Source of the DNA: Amycolatopsis sp. cg9
GTDB taxonomy: Bacteria; Actinomycetota; Actinomycetes; Mycobacteriales; Pseudonocardiaceae
NCBI RefSeq assembly: GCF_041346945.1
Contig: NZ_CP166850.1
Location: 3,472,001 to 3,536,000 of the forward strand
DNA: 64,000 bases
Direction of reading: 5' to 3'
Made by a program: the position numbers and the translations under genes. The notes beneath the pieces are model-generated. The model was given only the letters and a program-made list of their open reading frames with translations. It made no database searches and had not been told where the DNA came from. Positions 16,321-25,463 of this stretch are shown here, piece by piece; the stretch's first letter is position 1; the number at the start of each line of letters is the position of its first letter.

Positions 16321-17258
16321 CGGACGCGCACCGCGGCCCACGAACCCAGCCCGACCGCCCCGGCCAGCAGCGCGGCCGCGCCCAGCGTCGTCGCGTCCGG
16401 GTGGACGATCGACTGCGCCCGCAGCGCCTGCCACGTCACCAGCGCGATCAGCCCCGCGTACCCGGCGGCCCCGATCAGGACGAGCCGCGCGCGGACGGCG
16501 TCGTCGCGCAGCCGCGGGAAGCGCGAGGCCAGTGCCAGCAGCCCGATGGCCAGCAGCGGCAGCGCCTGCAGCGCGTGCATCCCGACGAAGTGCGGGATCC
16601 GCAGGTCGCCCGCCACCGTGCTCCAGCCGAGGATCGGCAGGCCGGGTCCGCCGTCGGCGAGCCCGACGGTGTGCGCGCCGACCATGTCCGGCCGCCCGCC
16701 GGCCTGCCACTGGGCGAGCTGCCGCGCGGTCGGGTTCGTCATCAGGATGCCGAGCGAAATGCCCACCAGGGACAGGACGGCGCCGGCACGCACGGCCCAG
16801 AAGCCGGCCCGGTCTTCGAGCTTGGTGAACATCATCAGCACGGTCAGCGCGAGCGTCGCGACCTGCAGCCCCATGATCATCTTGCCCATGACGTTGTAGA
16901 GCAGCTCGTCCTGCGGGGTCGCGATGTTGAAGTGGCTCGCCCGCCCGCGCGCGGCCTGGAACGTCAGCAGGACGTACTCGGCGGCGAAGATCAGCACCAG
17001 GAAGTTCGTCAGCCACCCGGCCGTCCGCCGGAACCGCGGGAGCAGTGAGACGAGCCAGCTCCAGGTGGCGAAGTAGAGCGCGCCGGACACGGCGAACTTG
17101 AACGGCTTGGCCCAGATCGGCGCGCCGGCGAGCGTCCGCTGGTCGACGAGCAGCGCCGCGACGCACAGCACCGCGATGGCCCCGAGGGTGGCGGCGAAGA
17201 CCGCGGACGGCCGGTGCCACCCGCGCGTTCTGCTCCGGACGTCGGCAAGGATGGTCAT
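16317..17258 (-). CDS. polytopic membrane protein paired with the ABA4-like gene
   Basis: 313 residues with about eight membrane helices. Conserved-looking stretches between helices are PIWAKPFKFAVSGALYFATWSW, GRASHFNIATPQDELLYNVMGKMIMG and RIPHFVGMHALQALPLL, with several His that could bind a cofactor. An upstream ATG at 17315 would add 19 residues, but the ATG at 17258 has a strong GGGAGGGAA ribosome site and follows a MerR-type promoter, so it is preferred. First gene of an operon with the ABA4-like and probably PNP genes. Function unknown. Confidence 0.78.
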   Translation of the reverse strand: MTILADVRSRTRGWHRPSAVFAATLGAIAVLCVAALLVDQRTLAGAPIWAKPFKFAVSGALYFATWSWLVSLLPRFRRTAGWLTNFLVLIFAAEYVLLTFQAARGRASHFNIATPQDELLYNVMGKMIMGLQVATLALTVLMMFTKLEDRAGFWAVRAGAVLSLVGISLGILMTNPTARQLAQWQAGGRPDMVGAHTVGLADGGPGLPILGWSTVAGDLRIPHFVGMHALQALPLLAIGLLALASRFPRLRDDAVRARLVLIGAAGYAGLIALVTWQALRAQSIVHPDATTLGAAALLAGAVGLGSWAAVRVR

Positions 17259-17272
17259 GGTTCCCTCCCAGA

Positions 17273-17313
17273 ATGGATAGTCAAGCTCTCCGTTATGGGA
17301 AGTTAAACTCTCC
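17273..17313 (-). promoter_or_regulatory. tandem 19-bp repeats forming a MerR-type promoter
   Basis: ATGGATAGTCAAGCTCTCC at 17273-17291 and ATGGGAAGTTAAACTCTCC at 17295-17313 agree at 15 of 19 bases, 22 bp apart (about two helical turns). On the minus strand TTTAAC (17307-17302) and GACTAT (17282-17277) are separated by 19 bp, the over-long spacer typical of MerR-activated promoters. It lies between the membrane operon and the divergent MerR gene. Confidence 0.6.
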
Positions 17314-17366
17314 ATGCTGAGAAGTCTTCAGGGTTGCCCCGGAGGCCGCCCCTGGGATCGGAGCGG

Positions 17367-18008
17367 ATGCGCATGCGGATGGCCGAACTGAGCGCCGAGT
17401 CGGGGGTGCCGGTCGCGACCGTCAAGTACTACCTGCGCGAAGGCCTGCTCCCGCCGGGGGAACGCACCAGCCCGAACCAGGCCCGGTACTCCGCGGACCA
17501 CGTCCAGCGCCTGCGGCTGATCAAGGCGCTCACCGACGTCGGCGGCCTCCCGCTGGCCTCGGTCGGCGCCGTGCTGAGCGCGATCGACGACGACCGCACG
17601 CCGCACGAGACGATGGGCGTCGTCCAGCTGGAGCTGGCCGGCGAGCCGCCGAAGGTCTCGGAGGAGGCCGCGGCGTGGGCGTCGGAGCTGCTCCGGGAGC
17701 TGGCCCAGCGGTACGGCTGGAAGTGGCACGGCGCGGAGGACCGCACGGTCGCCAACCTGATCGCCGCACTGGCCACGGCTAAGGAACTGGGCCACGAGAA
17801 GCTCGCCGAGCGCCTCGACGAGTACTTCGAGCTGGCGCTCCGGGTGGCGGAGCTGGACGTCGAGGTGGTGACCGGGCTGACGTCGTTCGACAAGATCATC
17901 GAGGCCGGCCTGATCGCGACCGTCCTGGGCGACCGCATCTTCACCGGCCTGCGGCACCTCGCGCAGGAGTACGTCTCCCGCGAGGTGCTGGGCCGGGCGC
18001 CGAGCTGA
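17367..18008 (+). CDS. MerR-family transcriptional regulator
   Basis: 213 residues. The MerR winged helix is at the N-terminus: MRMAELSAESGVPVATVKYYLREGLLPPGE, then NQARYSADHVQRLRLIKALTDVGGLPLASV. No cysteine cluster is seen, so it is unlikely to sense metal; the C-terminal 130 residues are mostly helical. Three in-frame ATGs (17367, 17373, 17379) are possible; 17367 follows GGAG. Divergent from the ABA4-like operon, with tandem repeats between them, so it probably controls that operon. Confidence 0.85.
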   Translation: MRMRMAELSAESGVPVATVKYYLREGLLPPGERTSPNQARYSADHVQRLRLIKALTDVGGLPLASVGAVLSAIDDDRTPHETMGVVQLELAGEPPKVSEEAAAWASELLRELAQRYGWKWHGAEDRTVANLIAALATAKELGHEKLAERLDEYFELALRVAELDVEVVTGLTSFDKIIEAGLIATVLGDRIFTGLRHLAQEYVSREVLGRAPS

Positions 18009-18036
18009 CGAGGCCGGTTCGCAACGGCCGGGCGCC

Positions 18037-19803
18037 CTAGTCCGAGACGCTCAGCGTGGGCGCCACGCGGTCGAAGACGTCCCGCCTGGTCGCGTCCTCC
18101 TGCTCGACCGGCGCCGTCACCGAGAGCACCCACAGGCTGTCGCCCGCCTGGACCAGGTTCATGAACGTCACCCGCGTGACGCGGCCGTCGTCGCCGTTGC
18201 CCGGCAGCAGCCCGCTCTCCAGCGTGCGGTAGGTGAACGTGGTGCCCTTGCCGCCCGCGTCGGGGGAGGGGCCGAACAGCTCGAACCCGTCGCCGGAGTA
18301 CGTCTGCTTCAGCCAGGCGACGTACTCGGCGTCGTCCGGGAACTTGCCGAAGTAGTTCGCCAGCCGCTCGACGCGGATCGAGCGGCGGCCGTCCGGTGAG
18401 ACGTACTGGACGGCGGTGCTCGCCCCGAACTTCGTGGTGTTGTGGGGCGCGACGAACTTCTGCCAGCCCTGCGGCACGTCGAGGCCGAACTGGCCGCCCT
18501 CGCCGGTCGCGTAGCTCGCGTCGCCGGACTGGCGGACCAGCGACGGCGGCGGGACGTCGGTGAGCCCGTTCGAGGGGTCTCGCGGCTCGGCCGCCGGCGG
18601 CAGCAGCGACTGGCCGCCGACCGCCCTGGCCAGCGCGAACCCGCCGCCCGCGGCGACGAGGAAGAGCAGGATCGCCACCGCGACGAGCACCGCGGTGGCC
18701 CGTGACCCGCGGCGGGCGGGCCGGGGCGGGGCGACGAACACCGTCGGCGCCGGGCCCGCGTTCGGGGCGGCCGGGGTGGGCGGGCGCAGGAACGGCAGCG
18801 GGCCGGGGTCGGTGGCGAGCTCGCTGCTCGACCCCTCGGCCTTCTTCTCGGCCTTGTCCTTGTCCTTCTCGGGCAGGACGGTCTTGATCACCTGCGTGTC
18901 GGTCGCGTCCGGCTGCGCGGACGTCTTCTTGCCGTCCGGGGTGCGGAACAGCTCGGGCCCGAACAGGTCGAGCGGCGTCTTCGACTGGAGCGGGTAGAGC
19001 CGGTGCCGGACCTCGCGCAGGGTGATCCGGTCGCCGGGCTCCTTCTTCATCAGCGCGGAGATGACCTCGGCGAGCGGCCCGGCCTTCGGCTTGGGCACCT
19101 TGCCGTTGACGACCTTGCCGACGGTCTCCAGCGGGTCGCCGTCGGCGTCGTACGGCGGCGCGCCCTCGACCGCGGCGAACAGCGTGGCGCCGAGGCCCCA
19201 GAGGTCGGCGGCCGGGATGACCGCGCCGCCGGAAGCGACCTCCGGCGCGATGTAGGCGGGGGAGCCGAGCATGATCCCGGTGCGGGTCATGGTCGCCTCG
19301 GAGACGTTGCGGGCGATGCCGAAGTCGGTCAGCTTGATCCGGCCGTCGCTGGCGACCAGGACGTTGCCCGGCTTGACGTCGCGGTGGGTGATCCCGGCGG
19401 CGTGCGCGGCCTCCAGCGCGGACGCCACGGCGATGCCGACCGCGGCGGCCTGCTCGACGGTCAGCGGCCCGTGGTCGCGCAGGATGTGCGCCAGGCTGCG
19501 CGAGGGCAGCAGCTCCATGACCACGAACGGCTGGTCGTCCTCGCGGGCGACGTCGTGCAGGATGATCACGTTCGGGTGGGACAGCACGGCGATGGCGCGG
19601 GCCTCGCGCAGCGTGCGCTCCCGCAGCTCGTCCGCCTGCGACGCCGGGATGCCCGGCGGCACCTTCATCTCCTTGACGGCCACCTGCCGGTGCAGGAACT
19701 CGTCGTAGGCCGACCACACGGTGCCCATCGACCCGGAGCCGAGCACCGAACGCAGCCGGTAGCGACCGGCGACCACTCGTGTCTCTTCGCTGGAGGGGGG
19801 CAC
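18037..19803 (-). CDS. transmembrane serine/threonine protein kinase
   Basis: 588 residues. Kinase domain at about 10-275: LGSGSMGTVWSAYD (Gly loop), VAVKEM (Lys), THRDVKPGNVL (catalytic loop), LTDFGIARN (DFG), GSPAYIAPEVASG. A basic/acidic linker with a K/E-rich run follows, then one membrane helix at about 368-395 (ATAVLVAVAILLFLVAAGGG) and an extracytoplasmic domain of about 190 residues without PASTA repeats. The outer domain ends with a beta-rich part (VLSVTAPVEQEDATRRDV). It phosphorylates cytosolic substrates in response to an unknown outside cue. GTG start. Confidence 0.92.
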   Translation of the reverse strand: MPPSSEETRVVAGRYRLRSVLGSGSMGTVWSAYDEFLHRQVAVKEMKVPPGIPASQADELRERTLREARAIAVLSHPNVIILHDVAREDDQPFVVMELLPSRSLAHILRDHGPLTVEQAAAVGIAVASALEAAHAAGITHRDVKPGNVLVASDGRIKLTDFGIARNVSEATMTRTGIMLGSPAYIAPEVASGGAVIPAADLWGLGATLFAAVEGAPPYDADGDPLETVGKVVNGKVPKPKAGPLAEVISALMKKEPGDRITLREVRHRLYPLQSKTPLDLFGPELFRTPDGKKTSAQPDATDTQVIKTVLPEKDKDKAEKKAEGSSSELATDPGPLPFLRPPTPAAPNAGPAPTVFVAPPRPARRGSRATAVLVAVAILLFLVAAGGGFALARAVGGQSLLPPAAEPRDPSNGLTDVPPPSLVRQSGDASYATGEGGQFGLDVPQGWQKFVAPHNTTKFGASTAVQYVSPDGRRSIRVERLANYFGKFPDDAEYVAWLKQTYSGDGFELFGPSPDAGGKGTTFTYRTLESGLLPGNGDDGRVTRVTFMNLVQAGDSLWVLSVTAPVEQEDATRRDVFDRVAPTLSVSD

Positions 19804-19914
19804 GCGCCAATTGTGTCGTACCCGCGCGACCGGCCCCTAACCTGCCCGGGCCGTCCCCCTAGCGCGACCAGACTCACAGGGCGAGCGCGGCGAGTGCCTC
19901 TACCATCACTGGGT

Positions 19915-21750
19915 ATGACTGAAGTGGCCGGTCCGGAGTCAGTGCCGATCTCCGAACTCGACCTGGCGGCCGAGTTCCCCCAGGCGACGCGCGAGCAGTG
20001 GCAGGAGCTCGTCGCGGGTGTCCTGCGCAAGAGCGGCAAGCTCCCCGAGGACTTCGCGGGTGCGCCCGAGAGCAAGCTCGTCACGCGGACCTACGACGGG
20101 ATCGAGATCCAGCCGCTCTACACGGCGGACGACGTCCCGGGCGAGACCGGCTTCCCCGGCCTGCCGCCCTACGTGCGCGGCGCGCGCCCGGAAGGCCAGG
20201 TCAGCACCGGCTGGGACGTCCGCGCCCGGTTCGCCGGCGACGACGGCCGCGCGGTCAACAAGGCGATCCTCGCCGACCTCGAAGGCGGCGTGACGTCGAT
20301 CTGGCTCTCGGTCCCGCCGGCCGCGCTCGGCGACGCGCTCAACGAGGTCTACCTCGACCTCGCGCCGGTCGTCCTGGACGCGGGCGCCGAGTACGAGGCC
20401 GCCGCTTCGGAGCTGCTGGCGTTGTTCGACGAGCGCGAGATCCCGGCCAGCGAAGCCACCGCCGTGCTGGGCGCGGACCCGATCGGGCTGGCGGCCCGGT
20501 CCGGCGCGGCCGCCGACCTCGGCCCGGCCGCCGCGCTCGCCGCGCGTGTCGCCGCGAAGTACCCGAAGGTGCGCACGATCGTCGCCGACGGCCTGCCGTT
20601 CCACGAAGCGGGCGGGTCGGACGCCCAGGAGCTGGGTGCGCTGGTCGCCGCCGGCGTCTCGTACCTGCGCGCGCTCACCGACGCGGGCCTCGACGCCGAA
20701 GCCGCGGCCGGCCAGCTCGAGTTCCGGCTCGCCGCGACCGCCGACCAGTTCTCCACCATCGCGAAGCTGCGCGCGGCCCGCCGCCTGTGGGCCCGCGTCG
20801 CCGAGGTGTGCGGCTTCTCCTCGCCGATGCGCCAGCACGCCGTGACCTCGCCGGCGATGCTGACCCGGCGCGACCCGTGGGTGAACATGCTGCGCACGAC
20901 CGTCGCCTGCTTCGGCGCCGGGGTCGGCGGCGCGGACGCGGTCACCGTGCTGCCGTTCGACGCCGCGATCGGCCGTCCCGACGCGTTCTCCGCGCGGATC
21001 GCCCGCAACACCCACGCCGTGCTGCTGGAGGAGTCCAAGCTGGCCGGCGTCGTCGACCCCGCGGGCGGCTCCTGGTACGTCGAGAAGCTCACCGACGACC
21101 TCGCGCACGCGGCCTGGGCCGAGTTCACCGCCGTCGAAGGCGCGGGCGGCCTGGTCGCCGAACTCGCTTCGGGTGCGCTGGCCGCGCGGCTGGCCGAGAC
21201 GTGGGCGAAGCGGTCCCGGCGGATCGCCACCCGCCGTGACCCGCTCACCGGCGTCAGCGAGTTCCCGAACCTGGCCGAAAAGCCGGTGACCCGGGAGCCG
21301 TCCGAGTCCACTGTGGAGGGCGGGCTGCCGCGGCACCGGTACGCCGAAGGCTTCGAGGCCTTGCGGGACGCATCGGACGCCTACCTCGCTTCGCACGGCG
21401 AGCGGCCCAAGATCTTCCTCGCCACCCTCGGCCCGGTCGCCGCGCACACCGCGCGCGCCGGCTTCGCCGCCAACCTGTTCCAGGCCGGCGGGATCGAAGC
21501 CGTCAACCCGGGCGCGACCGACGACCTGCCCGGCGCGTTCCGCGCGTCCGGCGCGAAGATCGCCTGCCTCTGCGGCACCGACGACGCCTACGCCGAGCAG
21601 GCCGCCGAAGTGGCCGCGTCCCTCGGCGCCGACCACGTACTACTGGCGGGCAAGGGCTCGTTCGACGGCGTGGCCGGCAACGTCTTCGCCGGCTGCGACG
21701 CCCTCGACGTCCTCAACGGCCTGCACGCCAAGCTGGGAGTCACCCGATGA
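19915..21750 (+). CDS. mutA: methylmalonyl-CoA mutase small (beta) subunit
   Basis: 611 residues. Partner of MutB in the B12-dependent isomerisation between succinyl-CoA and methylmalonyl-CoA. It has the mutase barrel ([54 protein letters not shown]) and a degenerate B12-like domain ([26 protein letters not shown]) that lacks the DxHxxG cobalamin motif, as expected for the non-catalytic subunit. ATG 19915 gives a normal N-terminus; the stop overlaps mutB as ATGA. No cobalamin riboswitch is visible in the 111-bp gap upstream. Confidence 0.95.
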   Translation: MTEVAGPESVPISELDLAAEFPQATREQWQELVAGVLRKSGKLPEDFAGAPESKLVTRTYDGIEIQPLYTADDVPGETGFPGLPPYVRGARPEGQVSTGWDVRARFAGDDGRAVNKAILADLEGGVTSIWLSVPPAALGDALNEVYLDLAPVVLDAGAEYEAAASELLALFDEREIPASEATAVLGADPIGLAARSGAAADLGPAAALAARVAAKYPKVRTIVADGLPFHEAGGSDAQELGALVAAGVSYLRALTDAGLDAEAAAGQLEFRLAATADQFSTIAKLRAARRLWARVAEVCGFSSPMRQHAVTSPAMLTRRDPWVNMLRTTVACFGAGVGGADAVTVLPFDAAIGRPDAFSARIARNTHAVLLEESKLAGVVDPAGGSWYVEKLTDDLAHAAWAEFTAVEGAGGLVAELASGALAARLAETWAKRSRRIATRRDPLTGVSEFPNLAEKPVTREPSESTVEGGLPRHRYAEGFEALRDASDAYLASHGERPKIFLATLGPVAAHTARAGFAANLFQAGGIEAVNPGATDDLPGAFRASGAKIACLCGTDDAYAEQAAEVAASLGADHVLLAGKGSFDGVAGNVFAGCDALDVLNGLHAKLGVTR

Positions 21751-23915
21751 GCATCCCGAACTTCGCCGGTCTCGACCTCGGCACGCCGACGGCGGGCGAT
21801 CGCGACGCGTGGGCCAAGGCCGTGCAGGAAGCCACCGGCAAGGGCCCGGACGCCCTGGACTGGGAGACGCCCGAGGGCATCGGCGTCAAGCCGGTCTACA
21901 CCGCCGCCGACCTGTCCGATGTGGACTTCCTGGGCACGTACCCCGGAATCGCGCCGTTCCTGCGCGGGCCGTACCCGACGATGTACGTCAACCAGCCGTG
22001 GACCATCCGCCAGTACGCCGGGTTCTCGACGGCGGAGGAGTCCAACGCCTTCTACCGCCGCAACCTCGCCGCGGGGCAGAAAGGGCTTTCGGTCGCCTTC
22101 GACCTGGCCACCCACCGCGGCTACGACTCCGACCACCCGCGCGTCTCCGGCGACGTCGGCATGGCGGGCGTGGCGATCGACTCCATCTACGACATGCGCC
22201 AGCTCTTCGACGGCATCCCGCTCGACAAGATGTCGGTGTCGATGACGATGAACGGCGCGGTGCTGCCGGTGCTGGCGCTCTACGTCGTAGCGGCCGAGGA
22301 GCAGGGGGTGAAGCCGGAGCAGCTCGCGGGGACCATCCAGAACGACATCCTCAAGGAGTTCATGGTCCGCAACACCTACATCTACCCGCCGCAGCCGTCG
22401 ATGCGGATCATCTCCGACATCTTCTCCTTCACTTCGCAGCACATGCCGAAGTACAACTCGATCTCCATCTCCGGCTACCACATGCAGGAAGCCGGGGCGA
22501 CCGCCGACCTCGAGCTGGCGTACACGCTCGCCGACGGCGTCGAGTACATCCGCTCGGGCGTCGCCGCCGGGCTGAGCGTCGACAAGTTCGCGCCGCGGCT
22601 GTCGTTCTTCTGGGCCATCGGCATGAACTTCTTCATGGAGGTCGCGAAGCTGCGCGCGGCGCGCCTGCTGTGGGCGACGCTCGTGAAGGGCTTCGACCCG
22701 AAGTCGCAGAAGTCGCTTTCGCTGCGCACGCACTCCCAGACGTCGGGCTGGTCGCTGACCGCGCAGGACGTCTACAACAACGTCGTCCGCACCTGCGTCG
22801 AGGCGATGGCCGCGACCCAGGGGCACACGCAGTCGCTGCACACGAACGCCCTCGACGAGGCGCTCGCGCTGCCGACGGACTTCTCCGCCCGGATCGCCCG
22901 CAACACGCAGCTGCTGCTGCAGCAGGAGTCCGGCACCACCCGCGTGATCGACCCGTGGGGCGGCAGCGCCTTCGTCGAGAAGCTGACCTACGACCTCGCG
23001 CGCAAGGCGTGGGGCCACATCAGCGAGGTCGAGCAGGCCGGCGGCATGGCCAAGGCGATCGACGCGGGCATCCCCAAGCTGCGCATCGAAGAAGCCGCCG
23101 CACGCACCCAGGCGCGCATCGACTCCGGGCGGCAGCCCGTCATCGGCGTGAACAAGTACCAGGTCACCGGCGACGAGGACATCGAAGTCCTCAAGGTCGA
23201 CAACGCCGGCGTCCGGACGCAGCAGCTGGAGAAGCTCCGGCGGCTGCGCGAAGAACGCGACGGCCAGGCGACCGAGGACGCGCTGCGGCGGCTCACCGAA
23301 GGCGCCGGCAACGGCGGCAACCTGCTGGAGCTGGCGATCGGCGCCGCCCGCGCGAAGGCCACCGTCGGCGAGATCTCCGACGCGCTCGAGAAGCTGTGGG
23401 GCCGCCACTCCGGGCAGATCCGGACGATTTCGGGCGTCTACCGCGAAGAGGTGGGTAAGTCGCAGAACGTCGAACAGGCCCGTGAACTGGTCGAGAAGTT
23501 CGCCGAGGAGGAGGGCCGCCGTCCCCGCATCCTGGTCGCGAAGATGGGCCAGGACGGCCACGACCGCGGCCAGAAGGTGATCGCCACCGGGTTCGCCGAC
23601 ATCGGCTTCGACGTCGACGTCGGCCCGCTGTTCTCCACCCCGGCCGAGGTCGCCCGCCAGGCGATCGAGGCGGACGTGCACGTCGTCGGCGTCTCGTCGC
23701 TGGCCGCCGGGCACCTCTCGCTGGTGCCGGCGCTGCGCCACGAACTCGCCGAGCTGGGCCGCGAAGACATCATGGTGGTCGTCGGCGGCGTCATCCCGCC
23801 GCAGGACTACCCGGCGCTGCGCGAAGCCGGCGCGGCGGCGATCTTCGGCCCCGGCACGGTGCTCGCGGACGCGGCCATCGACCTGCTCGGCCAGCTGACC
23901 GCGCAGGAGTCCTGA
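21747..23915 (+). CDS. mutB: methylmalonyl-CoA mutase large (alpha) subunit
   Basis: 722 residues. Catalytic subunit. The N-terminal barrel carries [18 protein letters not shown] (substrate Tyr/Arg region), [39 protein letters not shown] and [22 protein letters not shown]. The C-terminal B12 domain has [18 protein letters not shown] (DxHxxG ligand His) and [11 protein letters not shown]. Length and domain order are standard. It overlaps mutA and is followed after three bases by meaB. Confidence 0.97.
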   Translation: MSIPNFAGLDLGTPTAGDRDAWAKAVQEATGKGPDALDWETPEGIGVKPVYTAADLSDVDFLGTYPGIAPFLRGPYPTMYVNQPWTIRQYAGFSTAEESNAFYRRNLAAGQKGLSVAFDLATHRGYDSDHPRVSGDVGMAGVAIDSIYDMRQLFDGIPLDKMSVSMTMNGAVLPVLALYVVAAEEQGVKPEQLAGTIQNDILKEFMVRNTYIYPPQPSMRIISDIFSFTSQHMPKYNSISISGYHMQEAGATADLELAYTLADGVEYIRSGVAAGLSVDKFAPRLSFFWAIGMNFFMEVAKLRAARLLWATLVKGFDPKSQKSLSLRTHSQTSGWSLTAQDVYNNVVRTCVEAMAATQGHTQSLHTNALDEALALPTDFSARIARNTQLLLQQESGTTRVIDPWGGSAFVEKLTYDLARKAWGHISEVEQAGGMAKAIDAGIPKLRIEEAAARTQARIDSGRQPVIGVNKYQVTGDEDIEVLKVDNAGVRTQQLEKLRRLREERDGQATEDALRRLTEGAGNGGNLLELAIGAARAKATVGEISDALEKLWGRHSGQIRTISGVYREEVGKSQNVEQARELVEKFAEEEGRRPRILVAKMGQDGHDRGQKVIATGFADIGFDVDVGPLFSTPAEVARQAIEADVHVVGVSSLAAGHLSLVPALRHELAELGREDIMVVVGGVIPPQDYPALREAGAAAIFGPGTVLADAAIDLLGQLTAQES

Positions 23916-23918
23916 CCC

Positions 23919-24914
23919 TTGCCGCGCAAGATCGACGTCACCGCCTACGCCGAGGGCGTGCTGGCGGGGGACCGCGGGACGCTGTCGAAGGCGATCACGC
24001 TGGTCGAGTCGCAGCGGGCGGACCACCGGGCGCAGGCGCAGGAGCTGCTGGTCGAGCTGCTGCCCGCGTCCGGTGGCGCCCGGCGCATCGGCATCACCGG
24101 CGTCCCCGGTGTCGGCAAGTCGACGTTCATCGACCAGCTGGGCACCGACCTGACGGCGGCCGGGCACAAGGTGGCCGTGCTCGCGGTCGACCCGTCGTCC
24201 ACGCGGACCGGCGGGTCGATCCTCGGCGACAAGACCCGGATGGCGCGCCTCGCGGTCGACGAACGGGCGTTCATCCGGCCGTCGCCGACGTCGGGGACGC
24301 TCGGCGGCGTCGCGCGGGCGACCCGCGAGACGATCGTGCTGATGGAAGCCGCCGGCTACGACACCGTGCTGGTCGAGACGGTCGGCGTCGGGCAGTCCGA
24401 AGTGACCGTGGCGAACATGGTCGACTGCTTCCTGTTCCTGACGCTCGCGCGCACCGGCGACCAGCTCCAGGGCATCAAGAAGGGCGTGCTGGAGCTCGCC
24501 GACGTCATCGCGGTCAACAAGGCCGACGGCGACCACGAACGGGACGCGAAGCGGGCGGCGCGGGAGCTTTCGGGCGCCCTGCGGATGATCTACGGCCCCG
24601 AGGCGTCCTGGACCCCGCCGGTGCTCACCTGCAGCGGCCTGCACAACCTGCGCCTGGACGAGGTCTGGGGCGCGATCGAGCAGCACCGGGACACGCTTTC
24701 GGCGTCCGGCGAGCTGGACGCGCGGCGCCGGCGGCAGCAGGTCGACTGGACGTGGGCGATGGTGCGCGAGCAGTTGCTCAGTCGCTTGGCGGCGCATCCG
24801 GACGTGCGAACGGTCGTTCCCGACGTCGAACGGGCGGTGCGCGACGGTGAACTGACGGCTACCCTCGGTGCACAGCGGATCCTCGACGCGTTCGGTCCAC
24901 CTCGTGGCGGCTGA
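23919..24914 (+). CDS. meaB: methylmalonyl-CoA mutase-associated GTPase
   Basis: 331 residues, G3E-family GTPase that loads and protects adenosylcobalamin in the mutase. Walker A GITGVPGVGKSTFIDQLG near residue 65, switch DPSSTRTGGSILGDKTRM, VETVGVGQSE (Walker B region) and NKADG for guanine recognition. TTG start, three bases after the mutB stop, chosen because no ATG or GTG in frame gives the full N-terminus (PRKIDVTAYAEGVLAGD). Third gene of the mutAB operon. Confidence 0.94.
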   Translation: MPRKIDVTAYAEGVLAGDRGTLSKAITLVESQRADHRAQAQELLVELLPASGGARRIGITGVPGVGKSTFIDQLGTDLTAAGHKVAVLAVDPSSTRTGGSILGDKTRMARLAVDERAFIRPSPTSGTLGGVARATRETIVLMEAAGYDTVLVETVGVGQSEVTVANMVDCFLFLTLARTGDQLQGIKKGVLELADVIAVNKADGDHERDAKRAARELSGALRMIYGPEASWTPPVLTCSGLHNLRLDEVWGAIEQHRDTLSASGELDARRRRQQVDWTWAMVREQLLSRLAAHPDVRTVVPDVERAVRDGELTATLGAQRILDAFGPPRGG

Positions 24915-24963
24915 CGCGCGGGCGTTCCGCGGGCAGAATGCCTGGTCGTGGCGAAGGGATGAC

Positions 24964-25266
24964 ATGGCGAAACTGCGGGGTCTGGTCCTGGTCGGAGTGC
25001 TCGGCGCGGTGCTGTTCACCGCGTCCCCCGCGCTGGCCGGACCAGCGCGGCCGGCGACCGTTTCGGTGACCGCGGCGCACGTCGCGGCGGCGCCCGTCCC
25101 GGCGCAGACCCAGCCGCCGGGCCCGGTGCTCGACCCGGCGCAGACCGACAAGGCGAACACCGAGAAGACGAAGAACAAGCTGGTCGCGGGCCTGCTCGCG
25201 GTCGTCCTGCTCGGCATCGTCATCTGGGGCAGGCGGATCCGTTCGAAGAAGGCGAAGAAGTCCTGA
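24964..25266 (+). CDS. small secreted or tail-anchored membrane protein
   Basis: 100 residues. A signal peptide at 1-26 (LRGLVLVGVLGAVLFTASPALA) is followed by a Pro/Ala-rich segment and a single helix at about 75-93 (KLVAGLLAVVLLGIVIWG) with a basic tail (RRIRSKKAKKS). The short outside part and lysine-rich inside tail fit a bitopic membrane protein. It starts 49 bp after meaB with an AAGGGA ribosome site and may ride in the same transcript. No homologue recognised; ends before a 7-bp hairpin. Confidence 0.7.
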   Translation: MAKLRGLVLVGVLGAVLFTASPALAGPARPATVSVTAAHVAAAPVPAQTQPPGPVLDPAQTDKANTEKTKNKLVAGLLAVVLLGIVIWGRRIRSKKAKKS

Positions 25267-25269
25267 AGC

Positions 25270-25286
25270 GTTCGGCTTTGCCGAAC
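25270..25286 (+). terminator. short hairpin after the mutAB-meaB unit
   Basis: GTTCGGC-TTT-GCCGAAC forms a perfect 7-bp stem three bases after the stop of the 100-residue protein gene. There is no T run, so termination here would be intrinsic but weak. The remaining gap to 25463 shows imperfect repeats around 25369-25402 and no gene. Confidence 0.5.
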
Positions 25287-25463
25287 TACTGCACGCCGTT
25301 CAACGCAGATCCGCTACCGGCCATCTAGGACGGCCGTTTTCGAGGCGCGGCTTGCCGCCTGCATGGTGCACGATCGTCTGCAAATGCGTACAACAGATCG
25401 ATCGGCACGATGCGTGACCCCAGCCGCTGCGCGGGTTACCCGTGTTGCGGGAGGAGGTGCGGC

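Noticed and set aside
19804..19914. Cobalamin riboswitch before mutA
   Set aside because: The 111-bp gap has no B12-box-like sequence and is too short for the full aptamer.
21588..25223. 1211-codon minus-strand frame opposite mutA-mutB-meaB
   Set aside because: Exact antisense of three well-defined genes; residue pattern is typical of a shadow frame.
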